Made by a program: the position numbers and the translations under genes. DNA of 64,000 nucleotides from CALLVY01 sp937899855 (lineage in GTDB: Bacteria; Bacteroidota; Bacteroidia; Chitinophagales; Saprospiraceae): the NCBI GenBank assembly GCA_039820405.1, contig JBCBQC010000027.1, forward strand, positions 1 through 64,000, written 5' to 3'. The notes below the pieces were generated by a model. It was not told where the DNA came from. It saw only the letters and a program-made list of their open reading frames with translations, and made no database searches. This document shows, one piece after another, positions 49,877 to 58,479 of this stretch. How positions within the stretch are numbered: the first letter of the stretch is position 1; each line of letters starts with the position of its first letter.

Positions 49877-50257
49877 ATGAACCAGGATTCCCTCCAAACC
49901 TTTGGCAATTTTATCATCAAGCAGCTATTTGATCGTGGCCTACACCGGTACGGGCAGCTTGCTCGACACGAACTCCAAACCGTAGAACCCGATCTGCAAT
50001 CCTGGCTCGATGAACGCAGTCCTGAAGATCAGAAGATGATGAAAAAAGTAGTACTCAAAGTACTCCTCTCCGCGACGCACGATTTTTTATTTGCACTCGA
50101 GGAAGAAGCGGACTTTGAGCGAAAGGTGAGTGTCCTGGTTGACCAAAACAATGTTGCCGACCTCAGTGATGGCTTGCAGGGAGAATTGTTTTTAGAGGAC
50201 GGTTGGATCAATCGTTACAGCGAGTTTAGAGACGACGCTCGCTCCCTGATCGGTTGA
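49877..50257 (+). CDS. Small cytoplasmic protein of unknown function, 126 aa
   Basis: Mostly helical (LQTFGNFIIKQLFDRGLHRY, PEDQKMMKKVVLKVLLSATH) with a C-terminal acidic part (NNVADLSDGLQGELFLEDGW). No signal peptide or motif. It lies 71 bp after the LRR gene and 52 bp before the interrupted gene 50310-50699. Such pairs of small acidic helical proteins are often immunity- or effector-like, but nothing here proves it. Confidence 0.65.
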   Translation: MNQDSLQTFGNFIIKQLFDRGLHRYGQLARHELQTVEPDLQSWLDERSPEDQKMMKKVVLKVLLSATHDFLFALEEEADFERKVSVLVDQNNVADLSDGLQGELFLEDGWINRYSEFRDDARSLIG

Positions 50258-50309
50258 AATAAAAAGGAAGTCTTCCACGCCCAATCTTTATCCGCACAAC
50301 GCTTTCCCC

Positions 50310-50699
50310 ATGGACCCTAGCCAAATGGATCAAATCATTCGCCAAAAGTACCAGGCCTCTCTACTGGATGACCAGCAGTGGGTCCAGATTATCGGTTTTT
50401 TGGTCGCGCACGGGGAGCTTTTTTCCCAGCTCACCCTCTAATCCATATACGGTCGTTCCCACCAATTGCTCATCGACGGCAGTGAGGCTTGGGGGATCGA
50501 CTTTTACCCCAACGGGATGGAAAGCATGGTGACTGCCCCTCCCGTGCCGGGCTGGATACTCTACCGGGAGATTGCATCCCTACAGCTGTACTGTCGATCG
50601 TCCATTCCCGAGGTGCTGAAAGACCTGAGCCAGTTGGGGCCACTCGAATGGCGCAGTGCGGAATCGGTACTCACCATTTACGCCTACCGCGAGCGCTAA
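50310..50699 (+). pseudogene. Small gene interrupted by an in-frame TAA
   Basis: A 130-codon frame from ATG 50310 to TAA near 50697-50699, broken only by TAA at 50439-50441 (codon 44). The first part reads MDPSQMDQIIRQKYQASLLD then DQQWVQIIGFLVAHGELFSQ, ending LTL. After the stop come SIYGRSHQLLIDGSEAWGID, GWILYREIASLQLYCRSSIP and WRSAESVLTIYAYRER, in the same frame. A single substitution would explain it. The product has no recognised family. It converges with the lipoprotein gene ending at 50713. Confidence 0.65.
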
Positions 50700-50712
50700 G
50701 CCCCCTCCCCCA

Positions 50713-51735
50713 TCATTCGCTTTCCAAGGGGATGCTCCGCAGGTAAGCATCGTCGGGAAAAGACTCGCGCGCCACGCTCAACAGGTCGGGCCGCAGCAAG
50801 CGACAGTCCGTTCGAACCTGTTTGTTGGCGTTGATGAGCAACCAGTCGTCGCAATAAAAGGCGATCAACAAATCGGTGTATTGCTCCTTTTCCACGTGCA
50901 GGCGAAAACCAACATCCGGCAGGAAGGTACAGTTTTTCAACTGGGCGCCGGCCACCTTGATTTCCTTCCCCTTGAGGAGGTCGAGGAGGAGTTGTTGCTT
51001 GGGGCTTTCCAGTTGCTCCACCCGATCGACAATCAGGTAGCCATTGAACAATTTGCTGGAATCGTTGGAGCTTTCCTCGGGATTGAGCAGGAAGGCTGAA
51101 ATGGAATCCGCGGCGACCATCCGTTCGGCGATCTTCGCACCAAAGTTGGCCTTGAGGTAATCCAGTACCATCTCGGTGGAGGGCGTGGAAGGTGGGGTTG
51201 GGGGAGGCATGGGTAACAGTTGTTGGAGCCAATGGCCTAAGGTATCGCGGACCCGGTCGAAGTCCTCAAACGGTGCTTGGTCCGCAAGGTGAAATTGCCA
51301 AACGCTACAGTTGAGGTCCAGCAAAACGGAAAGGGTATCGACCCGCTGGGTTTGGCTGTCCGTTCCGAAAAAGGCGATCGCGTACTGGGGCAGAAAAGCA
51401 CAGGATTTTTGTAGGCTATCGAAGCTGTAACTGCCCTCGCTGCGCAGCAGTTGGTGGAGGGCGTAGCGTTGCCGATTGGTCAGGGTATCGCTTTGCTGGC
51501 TCAGCGCATAACCCAGGTGCTGGGATTCGGGAGCGGCCTCCGCCAGCGGATCGAGGGCGTAGACTTTTACGCTATCGGCGGCATTCAGAAATTGCACCGT
51601 ACGATCGCCCAGGAACTGGACGACGCGAGCGTCGTAGGGCAGATTGGAGTAGCCGGTGAGGAGGTCATTGCAGGTACTGGCCAGGGAGATGATGCCCAGC
51701 AATAAGAGGGACAGGTAGCTTAGTGGTATTTTCAT
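50713..51735 (-). CDS. Lipoprotein with duplicated domain
   Basis: 340 residues from ATG 51735 (MKIPLSYLSLLLLGIISLAS, lipobox ASTC). Two similar halves of about 130 residues are joined by a Pro-rich linker (MPPPTPPSTPST). Each half has a hydrophobic 'ADSV/ISxxxL' strand, 'LxxxQxxxLxxLL', a S/T-C-x-F-L-P element (KSCAFLPQYAIAFF and KNCTFLPDVGFRLH) and a final Cys strand (LLDLNCSVWQFH and IAFYCDDWLLIN). The halves look like an internal duplication. Function unknown. It lies 13 bp after the MORN-caspase gene and is co-transcribed with it. Confidence 0.75.
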   Translation of the reverse strand: MKIPLSYLSLLLLGIISLASTCNDLLTGYSNLPYDARVVQFLGDRTVQFLNAADSVKVYALDPLAEAAPESQHLGYALSQQSDTLTNRQRYALHQLLRSEGSYSFDSLQKSCAFLPQYAIAFFGTDSQTQRVDTLSVLLDLNCSVWQFHLADQAPFEDFDRVRDTLGHWLQQLLPMPPPTPPSTPSTEMVLDYLKANFGAKIAERMVAADSISAFLLNPEESSNDSSKLFNGYLIVDRVEQLESPKQQLLLDLLKGKEIKVAGAQLKNCTFLPDVGFRLHVEKEQYTDLLIAFYCDDWLLINANKQVRTDCRLLRPDLLSVARESFPDDAYLRSIPLESE

Positions 51736-51748
51736 GATCGGCATTTTT

Positions 51749-53374
51749 TCAATTGCAGTAATCGCCCTCGCACCACTGTGGGACCTGGACCTCGCCAATC
51801 TGTTCGGCATTGCTGCGGGTATTGCTTTTGGTTTGGTTGAAAATTTTCCCCCAGGTAGCCGTTCCGCTGTAGCCCATGTCAACGTAGTGAGCGAAGGCAT
51901 CTCGGAAGCTGCAGGTAAAAAAGCCCGGTTGGCCACTAGCGAGGTGCGACAGTTGGTTTTTGCCGCTGCTGGACATCAGGTAGTCACCGCGAGACTGGAC
52001 GAACAGCTCTTTGATGTGCCGACTTTCATCCTGGTAAAGCGCAAAATTGTTGACGATGTTGCTCACCCGCATGTCGTTCCTCCGAGCGTAGACCTTATTA
52101 CAGGCCTCGGCCATCACCAGCAGTAGGCGGTGGGGTTTTCGTTGTAGGGTGGTGTACACATCGATCAGGTCTTTCTGTCGGGAAGCAATGGATTCGCCAC
52201 TTCTTCCCAGGGTAATCGTGGGGAAATCGCTGTAGCCCCGATTGTAGCCGTGGCCCGCGTAGTAGAAGAAAATGACGTCATTACTACCCGTGGAGAGGTT
52301 GGCGATGGTACGGTTCAGGTCGGAGAGGTTGAAATAACTGCTGCCGCTGCGGTAATAGGTTCGGACCTGCATCCCGGAGTAGCGCTCCAGCTTGGGTACG
52401 AAGGTATTCCTAAAGTACTTGTTGGTCTCCTCGCAGGAGGTCCCCACGCGGCTGTCGTCGGTATCGGTAAACAGGATAAAGTGGATGGTCGAATTGGCGG
52501 TAAGCTCCCGACGATCGAGGTAGGAAAGGGCTTCGACTTCAAATTTGGGGGTGGCATTTTCGTAGACGTACAATCCCCGATCCTGGCGATCCCCATTCCG
52601 AAACATGCCCTGGTAAAAATCTGCATTCCCGTATTCATTCCAAAACATGGCGCCCCAGTAATGCTGGTCCCCATCCTTCCAAACGCCGGCGTGTACATCT
52701 CCGTCGCTCCAGATGTAAAGCCCGATCCCATCTTCACAATTTCCCGATACACAACCGCGCTCGGAGTAGTAGGTAGGATCCACCTTAAAGCCGGGGCTGG
52801 CGTCTTCGTAGACGTAGAGGCCGTGATCCTGACGCACGCTACTTTTGTACAAGCCGATGTAGAAATCCGCATTGCCGTACTCGTTCCAAAATTTGGCGCC
52901 CCAGTAATGTTGTCGACCATCCTTCCAAAAACCCGCGTACAAATCCCCATCGTCCCAGATATAAACCCCAAAGCCATCTTCACAATCTCCCAGCACACAA
53001 CCACGCTCCGAAAAATACGTGGCCTTGACTTCGTACTCGGGATTGCCGCTATCGTGTACGTAGAGCCCGTGATCTTGGCGATCCCCGTCCTGGTACAAAC
53101 CCAGGTAGAAATCACCACTTTCCCAAAAGCGGGCGCCAAAATAATGCTTGTTGCCACTCTTCCAGCAGCCCGAATAGCCGCCGCCGTCGTGGTAGAGGTA
53201 AGTCCCCCACCCGTGTCGGTCACCGTAGCGCCAGGCCCCTTCGTAGACATCGCCATTGCTCCAGCGGTAGGTGCCGTAGCCATTCTCACAGTTGCCCGAT
53301 ACGCAGCCCGTTTGCGCGTGGACCACAGCCCCCAGAAAGGGTAAAATCAAGAGTAAAATCGCAAACCGTTTCAT
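51749..53374 (-). CDS. Secreted MORN-repeat caspase-like peptidase (C14)
   Basis: 541 residues. Signal peptide MKRFAILLLILPFLGAVVHA, then MORN-type repeats in three larger units starting GCVSGNCENGYGTYRWSNGD, GCVLGDCEDGFGVYIWDDGD and GCVSGNCEDGIGLYIWSDGD. The C-terminal 240 residues are a caspase fold: the catalytic His in DVIFFYYAGHGYNRGYS and Cys in LLLVMAEACNKVYARRN. Each unit holds a conserved Cys pair, probably disulfides. Caspase-like peptidases cleave after Arg, Lys or Asp; the target is unknown. The next gene is the duplicated lipoprotein, and a second caspase gene lies upstream. Confidence 0.9.
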   Translation of the reverse strand: MKRFAILLLILPFLGAVVHAQTGCVSGNCENGYGTYRWSNGDVYEGAWRYGDRHGWGTYLYHDGGGYSGCWKSGNKHYFGARFWESGDFYLGLYQDGDRQDHGLYVHDSGNPEYEVKATYFSERGCVLGDCEDGFGVYIWDDGDLYAGFWKDGRQHYWGAKFWNEYGNADFYIGLYKSSVRQDHGLYVYEDASPGFKVDPTYYSERGCVSGNCEDGIGLYIWSDGDVHAGVWKDGDQHYWGAMFWNEYGNADFYQGMFRNGDRQDRGLYVYENATPKFEVEALSYLDRRELTANSTIHFILFTDTDDSRVGTSCEETNKYFRNTFVPKLERYSGMQVRTYYRSGSSYFNLSDLNRTIANLSTGSNDVIFFYYAGHGYNRGYSDFPTITLGRSGESIASRQKDLIDVYTTLQRKPHRLLLVMAEACNKVYARRNDMRVSNIVNNFALYQDESRHIKELFVQSRGDYLMSSSGKNQLSHLASGQPGFFTCSFRDAFAHYVDMGYSGTATWGKIFNQTKSNTRSNAEQIGEVQVPQWCEGDYCN

Positions 53375-53564
53375 TACATCTGTTATTTAGGATGAGTCAA
53401 AGAATGGTGATTATCGTCGGTTCGGGACAGCAGTCGTCCTCCGTCCCCGGCCCAAAGACTCGGTACGTTAAATCCACCTCGGGGTGGTCAAAGGTTTTCC
53501 AATCAGGACCGGTCAGTACCTCGCCGAGCGCTGTAGCCGGAGGAATGGCCGGGGTAGCGAAGAC

Positions 53565-54332
53565 CTAGTCTTCGAAAGGATTGGCGGTGTGGATGACTTG
53601 AAATTGAGGTTCTTGCTTGTGGTTGCTGGCACTCAAGGTGTATTCCCGCGCCTTTTGATGGACCGATTCCCAAGTCGGGTTGGTAGTAGCATTGTTGGTC
53701 AGCTCGTAAATGGCCGACCGAAGCGAGATGCCGAAAAGCGAACCGCGTCTTTTATCGCTCCAAGACAGTTGCCCCTGCTTACTCGAAGACATCAGGATGG
53801 TTTTTTTCCCCTTGAAATCGGTAAACAGTGCTTTCATATTGGCGGCGGATACCGGATTGAAGGTGGCGCCGGGCAGTCGGGCATTATCATATCCCCTGTT
53901 GCAACAGGCCGCAATACAAAGCATCAATTTGGCCTTGCTCTTGTGTTGGTTCAGAACCTTGAGGATGTCGGAATACCAATAATTGCGATCCGTCAAATTG
54001 AGGGTGGGCCATTTGTCGTTGCCCTCGTTGTAGCCGTGGCCTCCGTAGTAAAAGATCACCACGTCGTTGTTGCGAACGTCGAGGTTGTTGATCTCGCGAT
54101 CTACTTCGCGGGCGGTAAATTCGTTTCCGCTATTGGTTCGCAGGTTGAGGCGGTATCCGATTTGGTTGGCGATCTCCTCACAGAAGACCGACATGTTGTT
54201 GAGGTCGGCGCTGCGATCGACTTCCCGACCTTGTTCTTGTTGGTTGACGAAGAGGAGCGCGTGGAGGGTTTGGCTACGGAGTGGAAAAGATAATACGATG
54301 ATGGCGACCACCAAAGCTAGTTTTTGCATCAT
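53565..54332 (-). CDS. Secreted caspase-like peptidase (C14), single domain
   Basis: 255 residues with a signal peptide (LALVVAIIVLSFPLRS). The caspase fold is complete: LHALLFVNQQEQ, the catalytic His in DVVIFYYGGHGYNEGND, the Cys strand KLMLCIAACCNRGYDNARL and TILMSSSKQGQLSWSDKRRG. At the catalytic Cys the usual D/E-A-C reads A-A-C-C. It is the upstream neighbour of the MORN-caspase gene on the same strand, separated by 190 bp with no gene (53375-53564). The pair is most likely a gene duplication. Confidence 0.87.
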   Translation of the reverse strand: MMQKLALVVAIIVLSFPLRSQTLHALLFVNQQEQGREVDRSADLNNMSVFCEEIANQIGYRLNLRTNSGNEFTAREVDREINNLDVRNNDVVIFYYGGHGYNEGNDKWPTLNLTDRNYWYSDILKVLNQHKSKAKLMLCIAACCNRGYDNARLPGATFNPVSAANMKALFTDFKGKKTILMSSSKQGQLSWSDKRRGSLFGISLRSAIYELTNNATTNPTWESVHQKAREYTLSASNHKQEPQFQVIHTANPFED

Positions 54333-54683
54333 AATCCCGTTTTTTGAAGGTTATTTTGGTAAATGCGATCAATCGGTTTTATCGTCGTGTTTGGATTATC
54401 ATAAGCTACGGACAAAGTCCCAAACCACCAACGATTGGTCGGGTTATTAGCAATACATCTACAAAAATCATTACATTTGACGAGCTGCCTTGTACTGGTA
54501 AATGATTAGTGGGGAATTCGATATGCTTTTGTTTCGGCGGGGCCTCAGAACGGAACGTGGCTTTCGATTACTGTTGGGATAGCACTTGTGGGGTGGGGTT
54601 AGGGAACATTGGTGAAAGCATGGAGTAGGAAAGGGAAGATTTCAAGGTCATTTAGTTGGTAGGTATAATTTCGCCCATTGGGC
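54333..54683. other. Noncoding upstream region of the caspase gene
   Basis: No convincing gene on either strand over about 350 bases. It should contain the promoter of the caspase gene on the minus strand. A short hairpin (cgcccattgggcg, about 54672-54684) marks the border with the dispersed repeat. Confidence 0.5.
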
Positions 54684-54872
54684 GGGACCCACCCCTAAGG
54701 TGCCGACACAACGACCCTCCTTTGCGCAAACTGCACCTTGGCACAGCTCCGCTACCCAGACCCGGAACTCCTCACTCCGGTCGGTTTAAATACCAAAGAA
54801 TTTCCACCATCTAGAATGAGAAATTCTGGTATATAGACGCTCCGGAGGTGAAAATTCCATAAAATCATTTAA
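54684..54872. repeat. Dispersed ~190-bp repeat, copy B
   Basis: Collinear with 23501-23699: identical at 54740-54763, with matching blocks gggacccaccc, cgaca-aacgac, tttccac and the end attccataaa. No coding frame is preserved. The repeat lies between the caspase gene and the metallopeptidase gene, in the same kind of intergenic setting as copy A. The remaining 125 bases to 54997 show nothing. Confidence 0.7.
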
Positions 54873-54997
54873 GCAAAAATGCGATATGTCGGCTGGAAGC
54901 CCCGAAAAATAAAGGAAAAATATTAAAAAAAAGTCCCCCTTCGTTCCCAAAAAATATCACCAGGCCTTTCCGAGCCGTCGATTCCGGCAAAGTTGGC

Positions 54998-56275
54998 TCA
55001 GTACTTTAAGCGATCCATTTCCGCTGGGGTCAAGGTCTGCAGTTGGGCGACTTCGCGTTTGACGTAGGCTCCAAAATCCGCTGGGGCCACCTGTAGCTTG
55101 TCCTCCAGGAGGCGAAAGTAGTCCGCGTCGCTCCGGCCGTAGCGCAGCGCCTCGAAGAGCCCCGTCATCCCTTCTCGCTCGTAAATCTTTTGGATCAGCA
55201 AGCCCCCGATGGCGTAGCGAAAGTCCGTGGTGTACTCACCGTTGGGGATGTTCTTTTGCAGCGCAGCGAGCTCCCGAATTTCGTAGTCGGGATGCGCGGC
55301 CAGGAAGACCTTGAGCTTTTGCAGGTGCCAGGCCAACTCGTACCCCGTACTGCCCCCAAAATAAGCGGCGATGCCCTCGTCCACCCAAGCGTGGTACTGG
55401 CCAGCAAAACCCCGGTAGGTGTAGAGGTGTACCACCTCGTGGGGGTAGTAGGCCGAATTGTTGCCCGCGTAGATGATGCGGTTGTAATTGTCGGTCAGGC
55501 CACCGGTTTGGACCGGCTGGTAGCTGTAGGGGTTGTAATCATAGCCCAGTAGTTGGTTGAGTTGGGTGGTATTGTTGGCCACGACGTAGTCAAAGGCGAT
55601 GGCTTCGGTATCGAAGTACTCGGCCATGCGTTGGTTGAAGGCCGCCATCCGCTTGGCTTGGGTGCTGTCAAAACGGTGCTCGGGGTGGATGGAATAACGG
55701 ATCGTTCCCACCTGGCGTTGTTCCCAGACCCTTTGGTGGTACTGGGTACTGTTGACGAATTGGTAGGTGTCGGCTTGGGCGTATACCGAGGTCAGGTAGC
55801 GCAGCTGGGGGGCGCCGGTCTGTGGGTCGGGGCGGGTAAAGAGGCATTTGAGCAGGTAGTGGTCCTCGACCACGGGGATCAAGCCGATGATGTTGCAATC
55901 GATCCGCTCGCCGTTGCGCAGGCTGGAGCGGAGTTCGAGCAGGAGTTGAATGTAGGAATAATCGGGTCGTGGCATGCGATCGTAATTCCAAAATTCGCTG
56001 TCCGTCCGGACGTACTGCTCCGACTCCAGGTAGTCCCGCCAGCGGCTGGTGATCTCGACAAAATAGGGTTCCTCGGTGTTGGTGAGCGTTTCGTTGATCC
56101 GAAAATGGAGCGATCCCGAAGGGGTAGCCGTTGCCTCTGGCTGTGCGTCACTCGGAGGCAGGCAGGAGCCGTATACCAAAAGGACCAGCAGTGCGGAAGC
56201 CCAGTTTCGCAGGGATGTGGGGGGGAGCGGTGACAAAAAGGGGGGGAAAGGGGGAGGAAAAGACCGGGTATTCAT
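54998..56275 (-). CDS. Secreted HExxH metallopeptidase-like protein
   Basis: 425 residues from ATG 56275. The N-terminal region has a signal segment (WASALLVLLVYGSCLPPSDA), probably a lipobox at GSC. The core has the zinc motif YYPHEVVHLYTYR (HExxH) with the third ligand probably in HAWVDEGIAAYFGGS (Glu), the gluzincin arrangement. The C-terminal part is helical (GLLIQKIYEREGMTGLFEAL ... FGAYVKREVAQLQTLTPAEM). It is likely a cell-surface or periplasmic peptidase. It is divergent from the AraC membrane regulator at 56453, which may control it. Confidence 0.8.
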   Translation of the reverse strand: MNTRSFPPPFPPFLSPLPPTSLRNWASALLVLLVYGSCLPPSDAQPEATATPSGSLHFRINETLTNTEEPYFVEITSRWRDYLESEQYVRTDSEFWNYDRMPRPDYSYIQLLLELRSSLRNGERIDCNIIGLIPVVEDHYLLKCLFTRPDPQTGAPQLRYLTSVYAQADTYQFVNSTQYHQRVWEQRQVGTIRYSIHPEHRFDSTQAKRMAAFNQRMAEYFDTEAIAFDYVVANNTTQLNQLLGYDYNPYSYQPVQTGGLTDNYNRIIYAGNNSAYYPHEVVHLYTYRGFAGQYHAWVDEGIAAYFGGSTGYELAWHLQKLKVFLAAHPDYEIRELAALQKNIPNGEYTTDFRYAIGGLLIQKIYEREGMTGLFEALRYGRSDADYFRLLEDKLQVAPADFGAYVKREVAQLQTLTPAEMDRLKY

Positions 56276-56452
56276 CAGGCGTGCATTTGATGGGTGAAAA
56301 GAGAAGACCTCGATAAGACGTACACCGCCGAGGCCCATTCGCTCAAAAAAAGGGGAATGAGAGGAGGCTCACCGGGGCAAATACGGTCTTGCGCTGGGCG
56401 ATTGGCTCAAAAAAGCGTACCATTGTAACCAGCCATTTACCAACCGCCAGTC

Positions 56453-57529
56453 ATGCACGCGCTTTTTTTGGACATCCTGGTCTTGTTTGGGATCGTACTG
56501 AGTTGTTTCTTGGTCTTTCTCATCTTCAGTTCGAAAACCTTCCGCAATGGGGTCCAGATTTATTTTGCCCTCAGCATCATTTCACTCAGTTGTTGGCTCT
56601 GCTACACCTGGTTCGAGGACTACGTCCCCGCCAATGGGGTCCTGGAGGTCATCAGTTGGGACTTTTTGTTTCCCTTCGCCTTTTTGATGTACGTTCTCCG
56701 GGCCATCGGGGATCCCTGGGGCCAGGACCGACGCATTTGGCTACTGGCCCTCCCCGGCCTCCTCCTCAGCCTGCTCCAACTGCTGCTCTTTTTCCTCGAC
56801 TTCGACCCCTTCGATTGGTGGGCCGAAGGCGATGAGGCCACAATGGAGCAACTGATCGAAATTCGCGCCTTTAGCTTTTTGCCCTTTGCCTTGATCCTCA
56901 CGGGCCTGGCCCACTTCAAGGTCAGCCGAGCCCAACAAGTTCCGCCCCCGAAGCGCACCTGGCTCCGCTTCAACAGCCTGGCCATTTTCCTCTTCCTGAT
57001 CCTCTGGTTCTTTAGCGATGCCCTTGCCGAGGTCCTACAAGTGGCCATCTGGGAATACTTGCTGGCCGCGACGGCCCTCTTTTTGATCATCGTTACCTAC
57101 CGCGGGGTTCACCAACTACACTTGGGGCCACCAAAGCTTCCCTCCCCCAAACCGGCAGCAAATCGCCCCCGAATTTCCAATCGGGCCACCCAGAAAGTGC
57201 AAAAACTGCAGGACCTCATGGATCGCGAAAAACTCTACCTCGATCCCCACCTCAGCCGCAGCGTGGTCGCCCAGCGGCTGGCCATCAGCGATGGCTACCT
57301 CAGTGAGATCATGCGTACGGTACTGGGCACCAATTTTAACGACTACATCAATGAATTTCGCGTCCGAACCGTGATCGAGCTCTTCCGCACCCCCCGGTAC
57401 GATCCCTTCTCGCTCGAAGCAATCGGTCGCGAAGCGGGCTTCAAATCGAAAAGCGTATTCTACAATGCCTTCAAAAAAGTGACGCAAAAAACCCCGGGCG
57501 GCTACCGCAAGACCCTCCATTCGTCCTAA
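56453..57529 (+). CDS. Membrane-bound AraC-family regulator
   Basis: 358 residues. The first 220 form about seven membrane helices (ILVLFGIVLSCFLVFLIFSS, IYFALSIISLSCWLCYTWFE, LLALPGLLLSLLQLLLFFLD, FNSLAIFLFLILWFFSDALA, YLLAATALFLIIVTYRG). The last 110 hold an AraC helix-turn-helix (RSVVAQRLAISDGYLSEIMR ... FSLEAIGREAGFKSKSVFYN, FKKVTQKTPGGYRK). This is the 7TM-HTH_18 type common in Bacteroidota; it probably senses a membrane or periplasmic signal and acts at a promoter near the membrane. The divergent peptidase gene is the nearest target. Confidence 0.9.
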   Translation: MHALFLDILVLFGIVLSCFLVFLIFSSKTFRNGVQIYFALSIISLSCWLCYTWFEDYVPANGVLEVISWDFLFPFAFLMYVLRAIGDPWGQDRRIWLLALPGLLLSLLQLLLFFLDFDPFDWWAEGDEATMEQLIEIRAFSFLPFALILTGLAHFKVSRAQQVPPPKRTWLRFNSLAIFLFLILWFFSDALAEVLQVAIWEYLLAATALFLIIVTYRGVHQLHLGPPKLPSPKPAANRPRISNRATQKVQKLQDLMDREKLYLDPHLSRSVVAQRLAISDGYLSEIMRTVLGTNFNDYINEFRVRTVIELFRTPRYDPFSLEAIGREAGFKSKSVFYNAFKKVTQKTPGGYRKTLHSS

Positions 57530-57645
57530 TTTGTCCAAATGTGGAGGATTTCAGACCGGTTGGGGACGTTTGTGGCCCCCTTTCCACGGACTTTTGGCCT
57601 TAATTTGTGATCGTTTCACCTTACCAATGCGCTAAATTTAAACCA

Positions 57646-58413
57646 ATGATCTTGAATACCATTGATCGGAAACAAATCCTACGTTTGATCCAACTTTGCT
57701 TGTTGGCCATCCTGATTACCGCCAACAGTTGTGAGGAGGACCGTGTTCAACCCAAACCACCCAGCAGCTCCAAGAATAAAATCCTGCCCCTCGGCGCCTC
57801 TCGGGTGGAAGGGGCGCGCCCCGACTTTGAGAGCTACCGCTACGAACTGTGGAAATTACTCCGAGCGGACGACTGGGACTTTGACTACGTGGGTACCCAA
57901 ACCGACGAAGCGGATTATGAAGACCTGGCCGAGGCGGAATTTGATCGGGACCACGAGGGGCGTGGGGGCTGGACCTCCGGTGAAATCCGGGAAGGCCTGG
58001 AGGGGTGGCTGGAAAACGTAGGGGCCGTCGATATCGTCCTGTTTAGCTCTCCGGGCGGCAACGACATCCTCAACGGCTTGGCCTCCTTCGACGAAACCGT
58101 GGCCAACCTCAATGCCATCATCGATTTGCTACAGGAGCGGAATCCCAACGTCACGATCCTCATCGAGGAGCTCGCGCCCGGGATGTCCAGCTTTATGACG
58201 CCCGAACTCACCCAAAATTTTGAGCGAATGCAGGAGGTGGTCATCGATATCGCCGCCCAGCAAACGACCGGCAATGCCCGCGTCTTGACCGTCGACATGT
58301 TTACGGGTTTCAACGATTCCCTGTTGGCGGATGAGGTGCATTACAACGAAGCCGGGGCCCAGTTTGTCGCGGAGCGCTACCACGATATCTTAAAGGACCT
58401 ATTGGAGCGCTAA
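57646..58413 (+). CDS. SGNH/GDSL hydrolase-like lipoprotein
   Basis: 255 residues from ATG 57646. A hydrophobic segment (LIQLCLLAILITANSC) gives a lipobox-like NSC. SGNH blocks follow: ILPLGASRVEGARP (block I, Ser in GAS), DREHEGRGG-like FDRDHEGRGGWTSG (block II Gly), FSSPGGNDILNGLA (block III Asn) and LLADEVHYNEAGAQFVAERY (block V, D-x-x-H). It is likely a surface esterase on acylated glycans or lipids. It stands alone after the AraC gene; the 116-bp gap shows no gene. Confidence 0.82.
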   Translation: MILNTIDRKQILRLIQLCLLAILITANSCEEDRVQPKPPSSSKNKILPLGASRVEGARPDFESYRYELWKLLRADDWDFDYVGTQTDEADYEDLAEAEFDRDHEGRGGWTSGEIREGLEGWLENVGAVDIVLFSSPGGNDILNGLASFDETVANLNAIIDLLQERNPNVTILIEELAPGMSSFMTPELTQNFERMQEVVIDIAAQQTTGNARVLTVDMFTGFNDSLLADEVHYNEAGAQFVAERYHDILKDLLER

Positions 58414-58479
58414 GGGGGCTACGGGAAAGCACTGGCGGGATTGCGGCACTTTCCGTATCTTGGGACAAAATGATTGCTG

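Noticed and set aside
52250..53344. Long antisense frame (364 codons) over the MORN-caspase gene
   Set aside because: Regular V/A/I pattern arises from the repeated MORN codons on the other strand.
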